From Anastrepha obliqua (taxonomy: Eukaryota > Arthropoda > Insecta > Diptera > Tephritidae): a stretch of 64,000 nt of DNA. The position numbers and the translations under genes were made by a program. The notes beneath the pieces were generated by a model. The model was not told where the DNA came from and did not search any database. It saw only the letters and a program-made list of their open reading frames with translations. Position 1 is the first letter of the stretch; each line of letters opens with the position of its first letter. The stretch is taken from the NCBI RefSeq assembly GCF_027943255.1, contig NC_072895.1:34012001-34076000 (forward strand), written 5' to 3'. Positions 44,951-56,024 of this stretch are shown piece after piece.

Positions 44951-46130
44951 TGTGAGCATCGCCAAACACTGCTCTGAAGCTGTTAAACCATTGATTTTCT
45001 TGTCAATTGTAAGCAAGACAAGAGCATTCGACTTGACTTGTGCTGGTACGACCGTATCGAAATTGAGTAAATCATGCGTGGATGGCTACAATTGTGAAGA
45101 TGTTGGTGGAGGTGATAGCAAAGATTTCCCTTAGTACGAGTACTTTTCAAGCTTTTGCTTGATTTAAGAAAGTCACTTTCATCCCTTCTTACGAAAATAA
45201 AGATAGGCAAGCGCCAGTTTCAATTGGCAACCACAACGAAATTAGATATTTCACAGTTCAGCCAGAAAATTGAGACGTATTCTTTTGAGCAGTGCTTCTT
45301 GACGAACAAAATGTTGTATTTGAGGCGTCACGCTAACTTTCCCAATTTACAGAGACTCCGACTTTCCCAATTTACTGAGCCACCCTCGTAAGCAGTACTT
45401 AACTCACCCAAGCATATACTTTTATTGATAATAGAAATTACCTTCTGTGTGCAAAGCCGCTAAGTATGAAATATTCGAAGCCACTTACAAGTAAACACTT
45501 CAGTGGGTTAGTATGAAAAATGGTTTCAAACGTGGGCTGGCTGTCAAGCATTTCGTACCACCGCCACGCTCAAAGGAAAAAATTTCGAAACACAAGGCTG
45601 GTATCACAATGATAAACAAAAATCCACAGTGAACACTTTAGCATTTGTAGTCGTATTTGCCTAAGAACTGTGGCATTCACTAAGAACCATCATCATCCTA
45701 AGAACCGTGGCGGATTCAGTGCTGATAAGAGTCTGGCAGTCAACACGCCATCAACTATTAAGCTTTTTGTGTTGCAGCCACACAATCAGTGAAGCGTGAA
45801 CGCACGCATCTCAAAGATCAAAGGACAAACGTGAACTACGCGCATACGAATATGTGTAACATAGGTAACGTAAGTAATGGTAAGCTTTTCTGAATTTATA
45901 ATACGTGGACATCTCGTGACTTTTTTTTGTTCTTAGGATAAAAAAGACTTTTGAAAAAAATTTGTTTTGGAAAAAATTATTTATTTTCTTATAACTTTTT
46001 CCCCCCTTCTAAAAGTATAACTCCCATAAGTTATATTCAAATACGTACACCGAACCAGTGAAAAATACTAGCATGCAGATGCTTACTAATAACGACTCTT
46101 CGACCGATCGATTCGCAAATGGACGTAATA
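44951..46130. other. no recognised gene
   Basis: Two 75-78 codon frames (44983-45210 and 45155-45391) show no known motif. Nothing else recognised. Confidence 0.45.
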
Positions 46131-46189
46131 TACAGTCTGTGTCAGAAAAAAGGAACCGCGATTATTCATGAAGTATAAAAGATATATAT

Positions 46190-46640
46190 TTAAATTTTTT
46201 TTTTTTTCCATAGTTCCCCACACATTTTCAATGGAGTTGGCGTCTGGAGACTGGGAAGGCCAGTCAATTACTGTGACGCCATTTTCTTGTTTTGTTGTTT
46301 TTCAATGTGTTTTTCTGAGGACAGTGGTTTTGATGATGTGGGACGGTAGGATATGTTCGCCTCCTTTAGTCGACGTTCGCTGGTGTTGATACTCACATCT
46401 ACTCCCTTTTCAGCAAAAACTGATCGTGCTTGGCGTAGTCACAAAGAAGGGTCCCGCTTAAAAAGTTAGACGATCACTTTATCCCGATTTTTTGTCGTCA
46501 CTCGCTTCAAGTCGCGCTCGGAAAAGTCATCATCATTTTTGTACACTTTATACCACTGATTCCACACTACAACAAACTTTTTTGATTTTTAATCACTTTT
46601 GTAGCCGCGGCGTAAGATAATTTCGGCCCTTTCGAATGCG
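46190..46640 (-). pseudogene. Tc1-like transposase remnant
   Basis: Minus strand: a helix-turn-helix-like start near 46630 (MHAFERAEI, then LKRVTTKNRDKVIV in another frame). Much is lost before VTVIDWPSQSPDANSIENVW near 46280, the conserved third-acidic block of Tc1 (WP.QSPDLNPIEN.W). It then runs into the left inverted repeat. The second-Asp motif (QDN type) is not recognisable. Confidence 0.75.
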
Positions 46641-46979
46641 TGCATTAAAATACCGCCTCAAAACGCTACGCGTACTTCTCACTCAATTCTGTTCGGTTGC
46701 GTTTACGGGGAAGTTTCGAACGACACTAACCTGAGTTAGCACTGGCGTCGTAGCCCTTGAGTGGGTTTGTTATGCAGCAAAAAGCAGAACGAAATATATC
46801 TTGAAGTTATTAGGAGCGCAACTAAGTTCCCGCTGTTTGTCAATTGATGCCGCCTCAGTGTGTGCTAGTCGATTCTAACATAACAATTCTGCGACTTAAA
46901 GTCGACTTGACAAAATCTTTGCGCGTTCACAAAGACTTTTTAATTTTAGCCCTCAAATTAGAAGTTCGTTTTCATCGCA

Positions 46980-47376
46980 CAAGCTGGCGCAAAATTAATC
47001 ACCCTATCGGAAGATTTATAATTTTTTGCCAATGGCATCGTACGTCAATCATTTGGCAGTTGTGAATTAGACAGCTGCGATGTAGAGGGTGATCAATTTA
47101 GTGGTATCGGATTTTTGAATTGAAATAAAACAACGAAAATTCAAATTGATTGGGCAATTCTTATTATTTTTGTGTGGAACCATGCATGACATTTACTTTT
47201 TAAAGATAATCCCTTTGAAATGTTGGCCGCAACTGCGCCGTCATTCGGCCATCGGTAAACACCAATTTTGAATGACCCGCTGGAGGACCATCACTCAAAA
47301 TAATTTGTTTGTGCATGTAGCAAAACCTTAAAAAAAAAATATAAAAAAAATTGAAGTTTAATTTTGCGCCACCTTG
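46980..47376 (-). mobile_element. 397-bp relative of the GGCGCAAAATTAATCA MITE
   Basis: Left end CAAGCTGGCGCAAAATTAAT, right end inverted CAAGGTGGCGCAAAATTAAA; TA follows on the right, CA precedes on the left. The interior shares CCCTATCGG and CGTACGTCAAT with the 209-bp copy at 19.8 kb. On the minus strand RRSCGQHFKGIIFKK near 47220 matches the C-terminus of DD41D-like transposases (RS.GQHL.EIIF), linking the MITE to a mariner parent. Confidence 0.75.
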
Positions 47377-47589
47377 TAAAATGTTTCTAAAGTAAATGAG
47401 ATTTTTGTTGGATAACTTTTATACTCTTATACACACATCTTTTCTTTAACAGGTATATTAGTTCGGAAAAAAATTGAAACTGTGTTTGTTTTTAACTCTC
47501 CGTTGAGTTAGGGACTTCAAATTCAGCTATAGAAATAATATTAATAAGAATAAATCGTTAGCTGGCTCGAGGTCGATATATTTTGAGAA

Positions 47590-48030
47590 ACTACCAAAGG
47601 ACACAATGCGCGAGGAATGCATGCTGTGAGACTTGGAATCGCCTCGAGTCCTTTCTGCGCTGGATGTATGGAGGATGAGGTGGAATCATCTCAGCACCTT
47701 CTCCTTAGCTGCCCTGCTCTGGCAGGGCTAAGATCTAGGCATCTTGGCTCCTACTTTTTTGCCACGCCTGCTGATATAGCTGGTGCTGACATCAAAAATC
47801 TGATGAATTTCATCAGCAGCATTAAGCGGTCGACGCAAACATAGTCATCGTTCGTAATCCGCACGCTCCTAACCATCCCAGCACCATCTCTCCCCGCTCT
47901 TTCCCTGTATCCCATCGCTCCCTCCCGCCTCACCCCTCCATAATGGCATCACAAAGGATGAATCCTTCTTCGTCCAAGTGTGCCCATTCCCTGGACAACC
48001 ATATCAACCTAACCAAAAAATTTACCCGAT
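47590..48030 (+). pseudogene. jockey-type LINE, 3' end
   Basis: RGMHAVRLGIASSPFCAGCM, EDEVESSQHLLLSCPAL, SYFFATPADIAGADIKNLMN and FISS end the polymerase. The 3' part reaches AACCATATCAACCTAACC, the inverse of the GGTTAGGTTGAGATGG start seen at 43.88 kb, then A residues. 5' truncated. Confidence 0.85.
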
Positions 48031-48054
48031 ACCTTATTTTCATATAACTCGCAT

Positions 48055-48420
48055 GTCCGACCGACTGTCGCAGATCCTCCTGTCATTAAGCAGAAGGGAC
48101 TGCAGACAGCTGGTTGGACCGACGACGGGCCACTTTCTATAGGCGAAGCACATGGAAAAGGTAGACAGACTCAGACCATATGCTCTGCGTGTGCGTCTGC
48201 ACGGCCTTCGCTCAAATCAGGCCTGAGGTCTTTGGCATTGATGTGTTAAGAAGCAATCACCTTGGCTCCTTGGCACCACAAGACCTACTTAGATTTCTTT
48301 AGAGGTCAAGTAGGTTTAAAGAAAATTAAAAAGGGAGCCCGAGTACAGTACAATGGACTTAATTGTTTCTGCTGTACAGACTACCTATCCCGACAAAAAA
48401 AAAAGAACCTAGTTGTATAA
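48055..48420 (+). pseudogene. LINE 3' end, family B
   Basis: Shifting frames: LSQILLSLSRRDCRQLVG, TTGHFL.AKHMEKV, then a degraded cysteine motif. SPWLLGTT precedes a 3' part with AGTACAGTACAATGGACTTA. Matches the minus-strand fragment at 39.2-39.5 kb. Confidence 0.75.
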
Positions 48421-49602
48421 AGAAAATGGCCTTAAGTCTAACATCAGAGTTCCACTATATTATGTTCTAAATCGTGCCCACCACCCGTTCGATTAACGAT
48501 AACTCGAGGCTTGATTCTTGTTTTTTTAAGAACTTATTAATAGTCTATGGCAGTTGAGCTGCATTGTAATCTACTTTACAAGGGATATTGATATTCTTCC
48601 AGAGGGCTAGTTCCACAGGTATTTTGGAAGTTAACATGCAAAAAATTAATACTAGAGCACAATTCACCGTAATTACTTTTCTGAGTTTCACAACTTTCTT
48701 TTTGAGAAGCTCGAAGTTTCGAGCGATATCACGACCTTGGTTTGCTTAGGTAATATAGAGAGCGGGCGCATTTTAACGCATTTCGTATAAAGAGATTACA
48801 GGACATATAAATCTTCCGCTAAATGTGAAATGAACATAAAAATATGTACATATTTATTACCAAAATCTCGGACACTTCTAAGCTTTGTATGTAACCGCAC
48901 AATTGTAAATCGACTGAGCGACGATAAACACTAATGAAAAATTGCCGAAATGAAGTGCAGATTCGAATCTGGAATCAAATAGAAAAAAGTGTCGGTCGAT
49001 GCACTTACAAATATGCACATAATTATTTGTATGAGGTATATTCGAATATATATATCTAGATGATCATTGCTGATTGATGGAAGTCAAGGCTGTGTAATTT
49101 TGCACTTTTTGTATTGTTCCATAAATAAAATATAATAATAATTTTAATTTTAAAATATTTTTTTTTACAACCTTTTGAACAAAATGGAGAATAAGTGTTG
49201 AAAATTTTGAACAATTTTTTTTCATTTCTTTTGTAATTTAAACTCATGAATGCCACAAAATACAAACACAAGGAATACTCATACATGGATATATATATGT
49301 ATCCGTACTCATATACGTACTATAATCCATACTACCAGAATGCTGTTGATTTCTGTATATTCAGCCAAGTACCTAAAGTTTGGTGGCAGTTGAGGTCCTT
49401 GTAGCTAATCGATGCCCCGATCCGCCGATGAAATTTTTAAATTTTTTTTTTATTTTAGGTGAAATGGTTGAAGTGCCACTCTGCCACTCCCCAAGTAGCA
49501 CTGAAGTGCCGTTTTGGTACCATTATGAGACCTCAAACAGGCAGACATCTACAGCTAGACAGAGCTGTTGATGTAATGGAGAAAATTGGCGCACTACCCT
49601 AG
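48421..49602. other. no recognised gene
   Basis: AT-rich. A palindromic CAGATTCGAATCTGG at about 48959 looks like a B box but lacks a tRNA fold around it. A TA-rich microsatellite lies near 49045-49060. Confidence 0.45.
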
Positions 49603-50219
49603 TAGTCCGGGAGCCAGGGTTTATTTTGACCTCATCATTTCATGCCGACTGATTTTAATACTGAAGGCAGACGCCATCCAATGGATGACGAAACCAACCG
49701 TCAGCTGATCCAGCGTGCGTGGGCTGCTGCGAAACGTGTCAAACAAAATTTTTTAACAACTCATTGCGTTCATACATCTCGGCGGCGCGCGGAATATTCA
49801 ATGCTTCGGTTAATGGTCTTTCCACCGCTATAAACGCAGCTGACCATCAATATTATATTTTCATATATGTCCAAAATTATGTAAAACAATTTCAATCGGC
49901 ATAAAGTAGTTTTACTTTTTAATTTATTTTACAAGTTCGCCTGTTCTGCTGACGTATTTTCCCCCCTCTACAGCGCAGCTGACAATTTTTGTTTTATTCT
50001 GCTAAATGTGAACAATACACAAAAAAAATTTCAGGCGGTATTAAATGAGTTGGTAGAAATTTTGTTTCGACACGTATCGTACCCTCCCACAATCACACCC
50101 ACCGCGGGTGCGCCAGCTGATGTTCACTTTTGTTATTCATGAAAGCTAAATCATAAGAATTGTCAAGAATTTAACGGTATAAAAACGCAGTCCAAAATCG
50201 ACCCCTGGCTCCCGGACTA
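49603..50219. mobile_element. 617-bp TIR element with 3-bp TAG duplication
   Basis: Left end TAGTCCGGGAGCCAGGGTTT, right end inverted TAGTCCGGGAGCCAGGGGTC; about 28 bases are shared with few mismatches. Flanks are TAG on both sides. A 63-codon frame (from 49642) shows no known motif. The 3-bp duplication fits PIF/Harbinger or CMC groups but the ends are not diagnostic. Confidence 0.75.
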
Positions 50220-50297
50220 TAGGCTGTCGAAGGAAAGAGTACCTAATGACTTTAATCGTCGTCTAGCTGCCAAACCCGAAAAGGTCCTAACTCCATT

Positions 50298-50613
50298 GAG
50301 TTGAGTGATTTTACAGCATGACAACGCTCGACCTCACGTTGCCAAGCCCGTTAAAACCTACCTGGAAATACTGAAATGGGAAATTCTACCCCACCCACCA
50401 TATTCTCCAGATATTGCGCCGTCCGATTATCACCTGTTCCGATCGATGGCACATGGTCTAGCTGACCAACAGTTCCATTCATATGAAGACATCAAAAAAT
50501 GGCTTGATGCGTGGATAGGCTCAAAAGATGAACAGTTTTACCACGATGGTATACGAGATCTACCAGAAAGATGGGAAAAAGTAGTAGCCAGCGATGGGCA
50601 ATACTTTCAATGA
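50298..50613 (+). pseudogene. mariner transposase, C-terminal third
   Basis: An open frame of about 100 residues: VILQHDNARPHVAKPVKTYL (second catalytic Asp; the first base change makes MILQ in the clipped frame), HPPYSPDIAPSDYHLFRSMA (third Asp) and RDLPERWEKVVASDGQYFQ. It is over 90% like the copy at 41.7-42.0 kb by eye. The first two thirds of the gene are missing; only about 70 bases of the 5' end remain, at 46810. Confidence 0.85.
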
Positions 50614-50819
50614 TTCACTTGTAACCATTTTTTCAAAATAAAGTTGTATTTTCATCAAAAAACAGCGAGAACTTAGTTGCGCACCTAATACAAGAAGAAA
50701 AACTGTTCTTTTCTTCTGACACAGACTGTAGTATACGAGTACCTATGCAGTTTTTCTTATATTTTATCTTAAAAATTTTAATTATATAAATTTTAAATAG
50801 AATTTAATAGAATTTTTCA

Positions 50820-51010
50820 CTTTAGAAACTCCATACCAAAATTTCCTGCATTGAATAAATCTCAAAATTCTCAGATTTCTTTTTTCAAAATTTTGTCAAC
50901 TTTTTTCAGGCCTACAAATAAGCAAATTTCATAAAAATTTCCTCAAATGTCACAAATACTTGCGTTTACTTGACACGGAATCACTCAAATGGTAAAGTTT
51001 TACAAAATTG
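50820..51010 (+). repeat. outlying unit of the ACCAAAATTTTCAACATTGA repeat
   Basis: Homologous over about 190 bases to 56870-57060: CATACCAAAATTT, TTGAATAAATCTCA, AGGCCTACAAATAAGCAAAT, ACTTGACACGGAATCACT, in the same order. Confidence 0.65.
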
Positions 51011-51770
51011 ATTTTTATCTATTTGAATGAAGGAAGTGAAATTTCATAAAAACTGAGGAAATATGGCATAACTCATGCACGACTTTATTCCATTTCTTAA
51101 GTTTTTGTTCGTTGCTCAAAATTCATACTGGCACATATTTGTGGTGAACGCTGCCTAAGGCTACAAGTTTTATGTCTGTATGTGCTTATGAACTTTGACT
51201 TCGGCATTAATCCTGGTTTCCTGCAATTCGACTTGTTTCCGTTCTGTCAAACTGATGGAATATCGCCATGAGCGATACACCAGCTTTGGGGTAACTATTT
51301 AATATCCTCAAGACATTCTGTATGTGGCTAATGGCATAGAATCTGTTGTTTTACTGTTGCTAAGTAGAGGTGTTCATATATACATACCTATGCACATGCA
51401 TAAGCGCATACAAACGCATCTGGTCTACGAGTATTGCATCCGCTCTAGCTGACTTCTCGTCGTTTGATATTTATTACTAAGATGGAATTGCACTATTTGC
51501 CATGTGTCTTTTCGAAGCAACTTAATGGAACGTGGCGAAAGGAACTTAAAGCCATTTAAAGTAATTTCCCACATTGACACTGATTAATTGTCAAGCTGAA
51601 TGTAGCAGCAAAGCAAAATCGAGTAAATGTTGCTCTATGTTGCCAAGGAAATTTCTTTTTATGTAAAATTCCCGATTCAAGTTAAATTTTTTTCTGAAAA
51701 TTTTTACAAATTAAAACATTTAGTAAATTTAGTTATTTTTTCTGGTAATCTTTTTTATTTAATCAACATA
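51011..51770. other. no recognised gene
   Basis: Ordinary AT-rich sequence; no motif recognised. Confidence 0.45.
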
Positions 51771-51773
51771 TTA

Positions 51774-53401
51774 CACTGTGCGACAGTGAAATTATACTTT
51801 TATAGAGACCTAGTACAACTTGTAGGTATAGTAAAACTAAGAAACATGGTATAGGAGAAATTTCCAATACACCCCCAAAATCTCATTTTATGGCCATAAA
51901 ACCGTTTTTCAGTAGGTTGATGTGAACAATCCCTCCTAACTTCGCCAATTTCCATCCGATTTCGAATTTGTTTTTTTAATTCGAAAGAACAAAAACAAGC
52001 CTTTTTGACAGTGTGTTGACATTTTTTCTGAAATGACAACTGACGAGACTGTAGACGGAAGTATTCGGAATTTTTTTATTTTTTCTCTATTTTTTCAACT
52101 TTGACATCATTTTTGCGATATTATCCGATATTGAGGATGTTTTTAGTAGACTACTGTTATAGTGAATTTAATTCTGCGTCGAATGAGGTATATTTGACTG
52201 TAATTGAATTAAAATTCATAGAGTTGTGCGAGTTGTGCGAGTTTTAAGATTTTATTTTTTTTACTAATTTTATAGCAAGTGTCAGTATAAACACATCATC
52301 AGTACGAAAGAGTACAGGTTTAAAATTTTAAAAGATGTCGGGAAAAACTAATCTTCATTTCAAAAATGTTTGCTAGACCTGCTCCGTTTATAAGAGCCAT
52401 CACTTGTTTTACGTTTCAAGGACCAGCAGTAATCAACAAGCATGTTGATGGAGTTCTTCCCTTAAAAACGTTTTTCGATGACTCCTATCTCCTGGTGAAA
52501 TCTTTCACCCTGCTCATCGCTCATCTGGCCCAGGTTTTCCGGGAAAAAATTCAAATGTGAGTGCAGAAAGTGTATCTTGATGGACATATTGCATTCCATT
52601 TTTTCGTACGCACTCAAAAACTGTTTGACGACTTCAACATAATCAGAGCTCTTTTTATTTCCAAGGAACTTCTCACACAATAATTTAAAACTTTCCCATG
52701 CCCGTCTTTCCACTGCACTGAGCTTACTCGTAAATGTCTCATCTCGCATGAGTTTTCGAATCTGAGGCCCGACAAGGATCCCTAAAATTGTGATGACTCT
52801 TATAAACGGAGCAGGTTTAGCAAACATTTTTGAAATGAAGATTAGTTTTTCCCGACATCTTTTAAAATTTTAAACCTGTACTCTTTCGTACTGATGATGT
52901 GTTTATACTGACACTTGCTATAAAATTAGTAAAAAAAATAAAATCTTAAAACTCGCACAACTCGCACAACTCTATGAATTTTAATTCAATTACAGTCAAA
53001 TATAGCTCATTCGACGCAGAATTAAATTCACTATAACAGTAGTCTACTAAAAAACATCCTCAATATCGGATAATATCGCAAAAATGATGTCAAAGTTGAA
53101 AAAATAGAGAAAAAATAAAAAAATTCCGAATACTTCCGTCTACAGTCTCGTCAGTTGTCATTTCAGAAAAAATGTCAACACACTGTCAAAAAGGCTTGTT
53201 TTTGTTCTTTCGAATTAAAAAAACAAATTCGAAATCGGATGGAAATTGGCGAAGTTAGGAGGGATTGTTCACATCAACCTACTGAAAAACGGTTTTATGG
53301 CCATAAAATGAGATTTTGGGGGTGTATTGGAAATTTCTCCTATACCATTTTTTTTAGTTTTTCTATAGTATATTTAATTTTTTTTTTTTTGTCACACCGT
53401 G
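51774..53401. mobile_element. fold-back CACTG element with 0.6-kb inverted arms
   Basis: The left arm (51774-52403) and right arm (52790-53401) are nearly identical inverted copies. The outer ends are CACTGTGCGACA and, inverted, CACGGTGTGACA. TTA lies immediately outside both (51771-51773 and 53402-53404). The 386-bp loop carries the end of a minus-strand transposase-like frame that starts in the right arm. Family membership with 2760-4048 is shown by the protein. Confidence 0.85.
52403..52827 (-). pseudogene. CACTG-element transposase-like protein, C-terminal half
   Basis: The frame opens in the right arm with MFAKPAPFIRVITILG, continues RKLMRDETFTSKLSAVERRA and WESFKLLCEKFLGNKKSSDY. HFLHSHLNFFPENLG and SDEQGERFHQEIGVIEKRF follow; after a frameshift at about 52460 comes NMLVDYCWSLKRK. 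The order matches the C-terminal piece at 2947-3207. This supplies part of the middle that is deleted in the first copy. No start-proximal zinc finger. Function as transposase is inferred from its position between inverted repeats. Confidence 0.7.
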
Positions 53402-53429
53402 TTATTTTACTTTTGAATGCATTAGCACT

Positions 53430-53545
53430 GCGCCAGCACAGAACTGTAGGTGCTTCCATTTTTAAGGAAATATCACCAAAAATTAGAGAAGCTCGCCCAA
53501 ACATCTGATAGAGGGTGGAAGCGCTAATTGTACATGTTATGTGTA
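53430..53545 (+). repeat. decayed SINE, plus strand
   Basis: GAACTGTAGGTGCTTCCATT, AGAGAAGCTCGCCCAAACAT and GCGCTAATTGTA keep SINE order but with many differences, so an old copy. Confidence 0.55.
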
Positions 53546-53879
53546 GAAGTATTTTTACGAAATTTGTTCACTTTTATTCTCATTTGAGACAAACAACTTG
53601 AAATTACGTTGAATTTGCTGTTCTTTTTGTATTTGTTGCCCTTATTTCACATAAATCCAGGAGCCTGCAAAGCGTTTCAAGTTGCCGCAAAGAAAGGTCA
53701 TTGTTTATCATCGCCCCCACTTCGTTCAATTTCATAAAAGCAGCCTAATATGAAGCTCATTAAAAAAATTAAGGGAATCAGAAAAATGAATAAATTTATT
53801 CGCGGAAAAACAAACCTTAATTTCCAAGAATTTAAACGAAAATCACTATCTTGTCGCCTACATTTTTCTCTGGAAGTAA

Positions 53880-54580
53880 TTTTAAGTCGTTCTAAAGTCA
53901 AAATTTTCATTTTTTTTTGTCTCAGCTATTAATAAGAAGAAAAAAAACTGACGATTGGCGAAAAATCAGTGAAAATTGGGGAAAAATTTTGAGCAAAAAA
54001 AGGAATAATTCTCAAAAAAAATTTTTCATAAAAACGTTTTTTTAATGAGTAAATTCATACAAATTTTTTTAAATAAAAAAAAACAAAAAAATATCCAAAA
54101 ACAAAAAAATCCAAAAAAAAAATTCTAGTAACAAAAATATTAATTTTTGTATCAGCCATTAATAAAAAAATAAGAAAAATATCTCAAAAATTGACAAAAA
54201 ATCATTTTTCATAAAATTTTGAGCAAAAAAAGGAGACAAATTTCCTAAAAATTAGTTTTCCAAAAATAAATTTTTTTAATAAATAAAATTTTCCTATGAA
54301 TGCTTGAGCATTTTTAAGTCGTTCTAAAGTCAATTATTGTTTTTGAAATATTTTACGAAAAGTAACAAAATTATAACATTGAAATTATTTAAGTGTGTGT
54401 TACTTCGATACCTCGCCGATTTTTCTAAAATGTGCGTTTAATTGACCGAATTTATTCCTCATTATGGGTATCTTGAGTAATTGAATAAAACTCGATTACT
54501 GAGTGTAGTTTAATTTTTTAGTCTCAGCTATTAATAAAAAAATCTGGCAATTGACGAAAAATCAATTTTTCTAAAATTCC
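53880..54580 (+). repeat. degenerate A-rich tandem units
   Basis: TTAAGTCGTTCTAAAGTCAA occurs at about 53880 and 54315. GTCTCAGCTATTAATAA occurs at about 53920 and 54522, with GTATCAGCCATTAATAA at 54150. CGAAAAATCA-type blocks recur between. Spacing is irregular (about 230-370 bases). Confidence 0.65.
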
Positions 54581-55589
54581 AAAAATAAATTTTCCAAACA
54601 AAATTTCTTTTAATAAATAAAATATACAAATTTGTTTTTAATTAAATAAAATGTTCCCCAAAAGTTGTAAGCAAAAAAAAATTTTTTTTGTAGAAACAAG
54701 AAAATAAAAAAATAACAAAAATTACTGGCACCAGGAAAATAAAAAAATAATAAAAATATCTGGCAATTGAAAAAGAAAATTTTTTTAAAAACAATTTCTA
54801 AAAACAAATTTCCAAAACAAAATTTATTTTTTAAGTATATTTTTCTTAAGCGGACAGATACCTGTAAACGGCCATACTTTCCCTGATTTTCATTAAAATT
54901 ATTTAAAATAAAGAAGTTAATATATTTTTTTCAAAATTGGCATACAGTTTATTTATACATTAAAATAATATAAAATTTTTTTTTTTATTTTAATCATTTA
55001 AAATGCCTGATGTTCACTCAATTCTTCCAGGAAGGTCGCAGCGGGGCTTCTCAATCGGCGGGCATTGTAGCATCGGCGTCAGTGACCTGAATACAAAAAA
55101 TCAAACATTCTTTTGTTTATTAATGTCATAATTTCTATATGAATTAAAAAAAAAATTGGAAAACAAAAATTCGCGGAATAAAATGCTTAAAAAAATTAAT
55201 TTTGGGGCGAAGTTTCCTACTATTTTGGCTTCGAAAAAATTATTTTTTCGAAAAATTTTCGAATAAAGTTATCGTGCACGCCAATTCGAAAAATAAAGTT
55301 TTGAGAAAAACGCGTCTAAAGTTTGAATACAACGTAACTATACCTCTGCCAGCGCTCGAACGCAAAGAATAGAGTCGTCACGGTTGGCGATCTATAATAT
55401 ATACATATCAGAAATACTTATATTAACATTTTATGAAAAAAAATTTTTTTTTTCGAAATTTTTTATCTGTTAAAAAGAACGTGTTGAATTCTAAATATAA
55501 CTGTGCAAAAAAATCCTGCGCTATTATACCTACAGCATCTACTACATTTACATAGAGTTTAGGTAAAACAGTTAAACATTAAACAGTAT
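54581..55589. other. no recognised gene; very A/T-rich
   Basis: Homopolymer-rich. A less A/T-rich patch at 55030-55090 has no recognisable coding. Confidence 0.45.
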
Positions 55590-55920
55590 TTAAGACGATA
55601 CGCCGAAGCCGAATGGGTTGGTGCGTGACTATCATTCGGAATTCACAGAGAGAACGCAATTTCGAATCTCACTAAAACACCAAAAATGAAGAAAAAAGGG
55701 TTTTCTAATAGCGATCGCCCCTCGGCAGGCAATAGCAAACCTCCGAGTGTATTTTTGCCACGAGTGTATTTTTCCTCATAAAAATATCTGCCTTTCGATG
55801 TCGGCTTTAAACTATAGGTCCCTCCATTTGTGGAACAACATCAAGAAGCACACCACAAATAGGAGGAGGAGCTCGGCAAAGCACCTAAAAAGGGTGTACG
55901 TGCCAATTATATATATACAT
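55590..55920 (+). repeat. full-length tRNA-derived SINE
   Basis: The head has GCCGAATGGGTTGG (A box) and TTTCGAATCTC (B box) about 55 bases apart. Then come CACTAAAACACCAAAA, GCGATCGCCCCTCGGCAGGC, CTCCGAGTGTATTTTTGCCA, GGTCCCTCCATTTGTGGAAC and GGAGGAGGAGCTCGGC. The end is GTGCCAATTA with a TA-rich tail. About 330 bp. CGAGTGTATTTTTGCCA is partly duplicated. Confidence 0.9.
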
Positions 55921-56024
55921 ATATAAGACGATACCACCAATGTAAAACGGCACTTAGAATAAAAGCGTTAACTAGATCGACACGATTTTTCTTTCTCTGA
56001 GCGGAAATACTGTTACAGAACGAA

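Larger units (their letters stand above)
46810..50688 (+). mobile_element. mariner inside the Tc1-like element, itself filled with insertions
   Basis: The 5' end TTAGGAGCGCAACTAAGTTC at 46810 and the 3' end, inverted TTAGGTGCGCAACTAAGTTC, finishing at 50688 are in the right relative orientation, with TA at 46808-46809 and 50689-50690. Same family as 41615-42872. Mariner homology covers about 46810-46882 and 50298-50688 only; the 3.4 kb between holds other elements. Confidence 0.75.
46133..50728 (-). mobile_element. Tc1-like element interrupted by a mariner
   Basis: Left end CAGTCTGTGTCAGAAAAAAG, right end inverted CAGTCTGTGTCAGAAGAAAA, with TA immediately outside both (46131-46132 and 50729-50730). 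Tc1-type coding remnant follows the left end. Without the mariner the element would be about 720 bp, so it was already internally deleted or decayed. Confidence 0.8.

Noticed and set aside
48945..48985. Possible tRNA or SINE promoter with CAGATTCGAATCTGG
   Set aside because: It is a short palindrome without a convincing A box or cloverleaf stems around it.
51800..52039. 79-codon frame identical in part to one at 53155
   Set aside because: The two frames are the same sequence in the inverted arms of the fold-back element; no known motif supports a protein.
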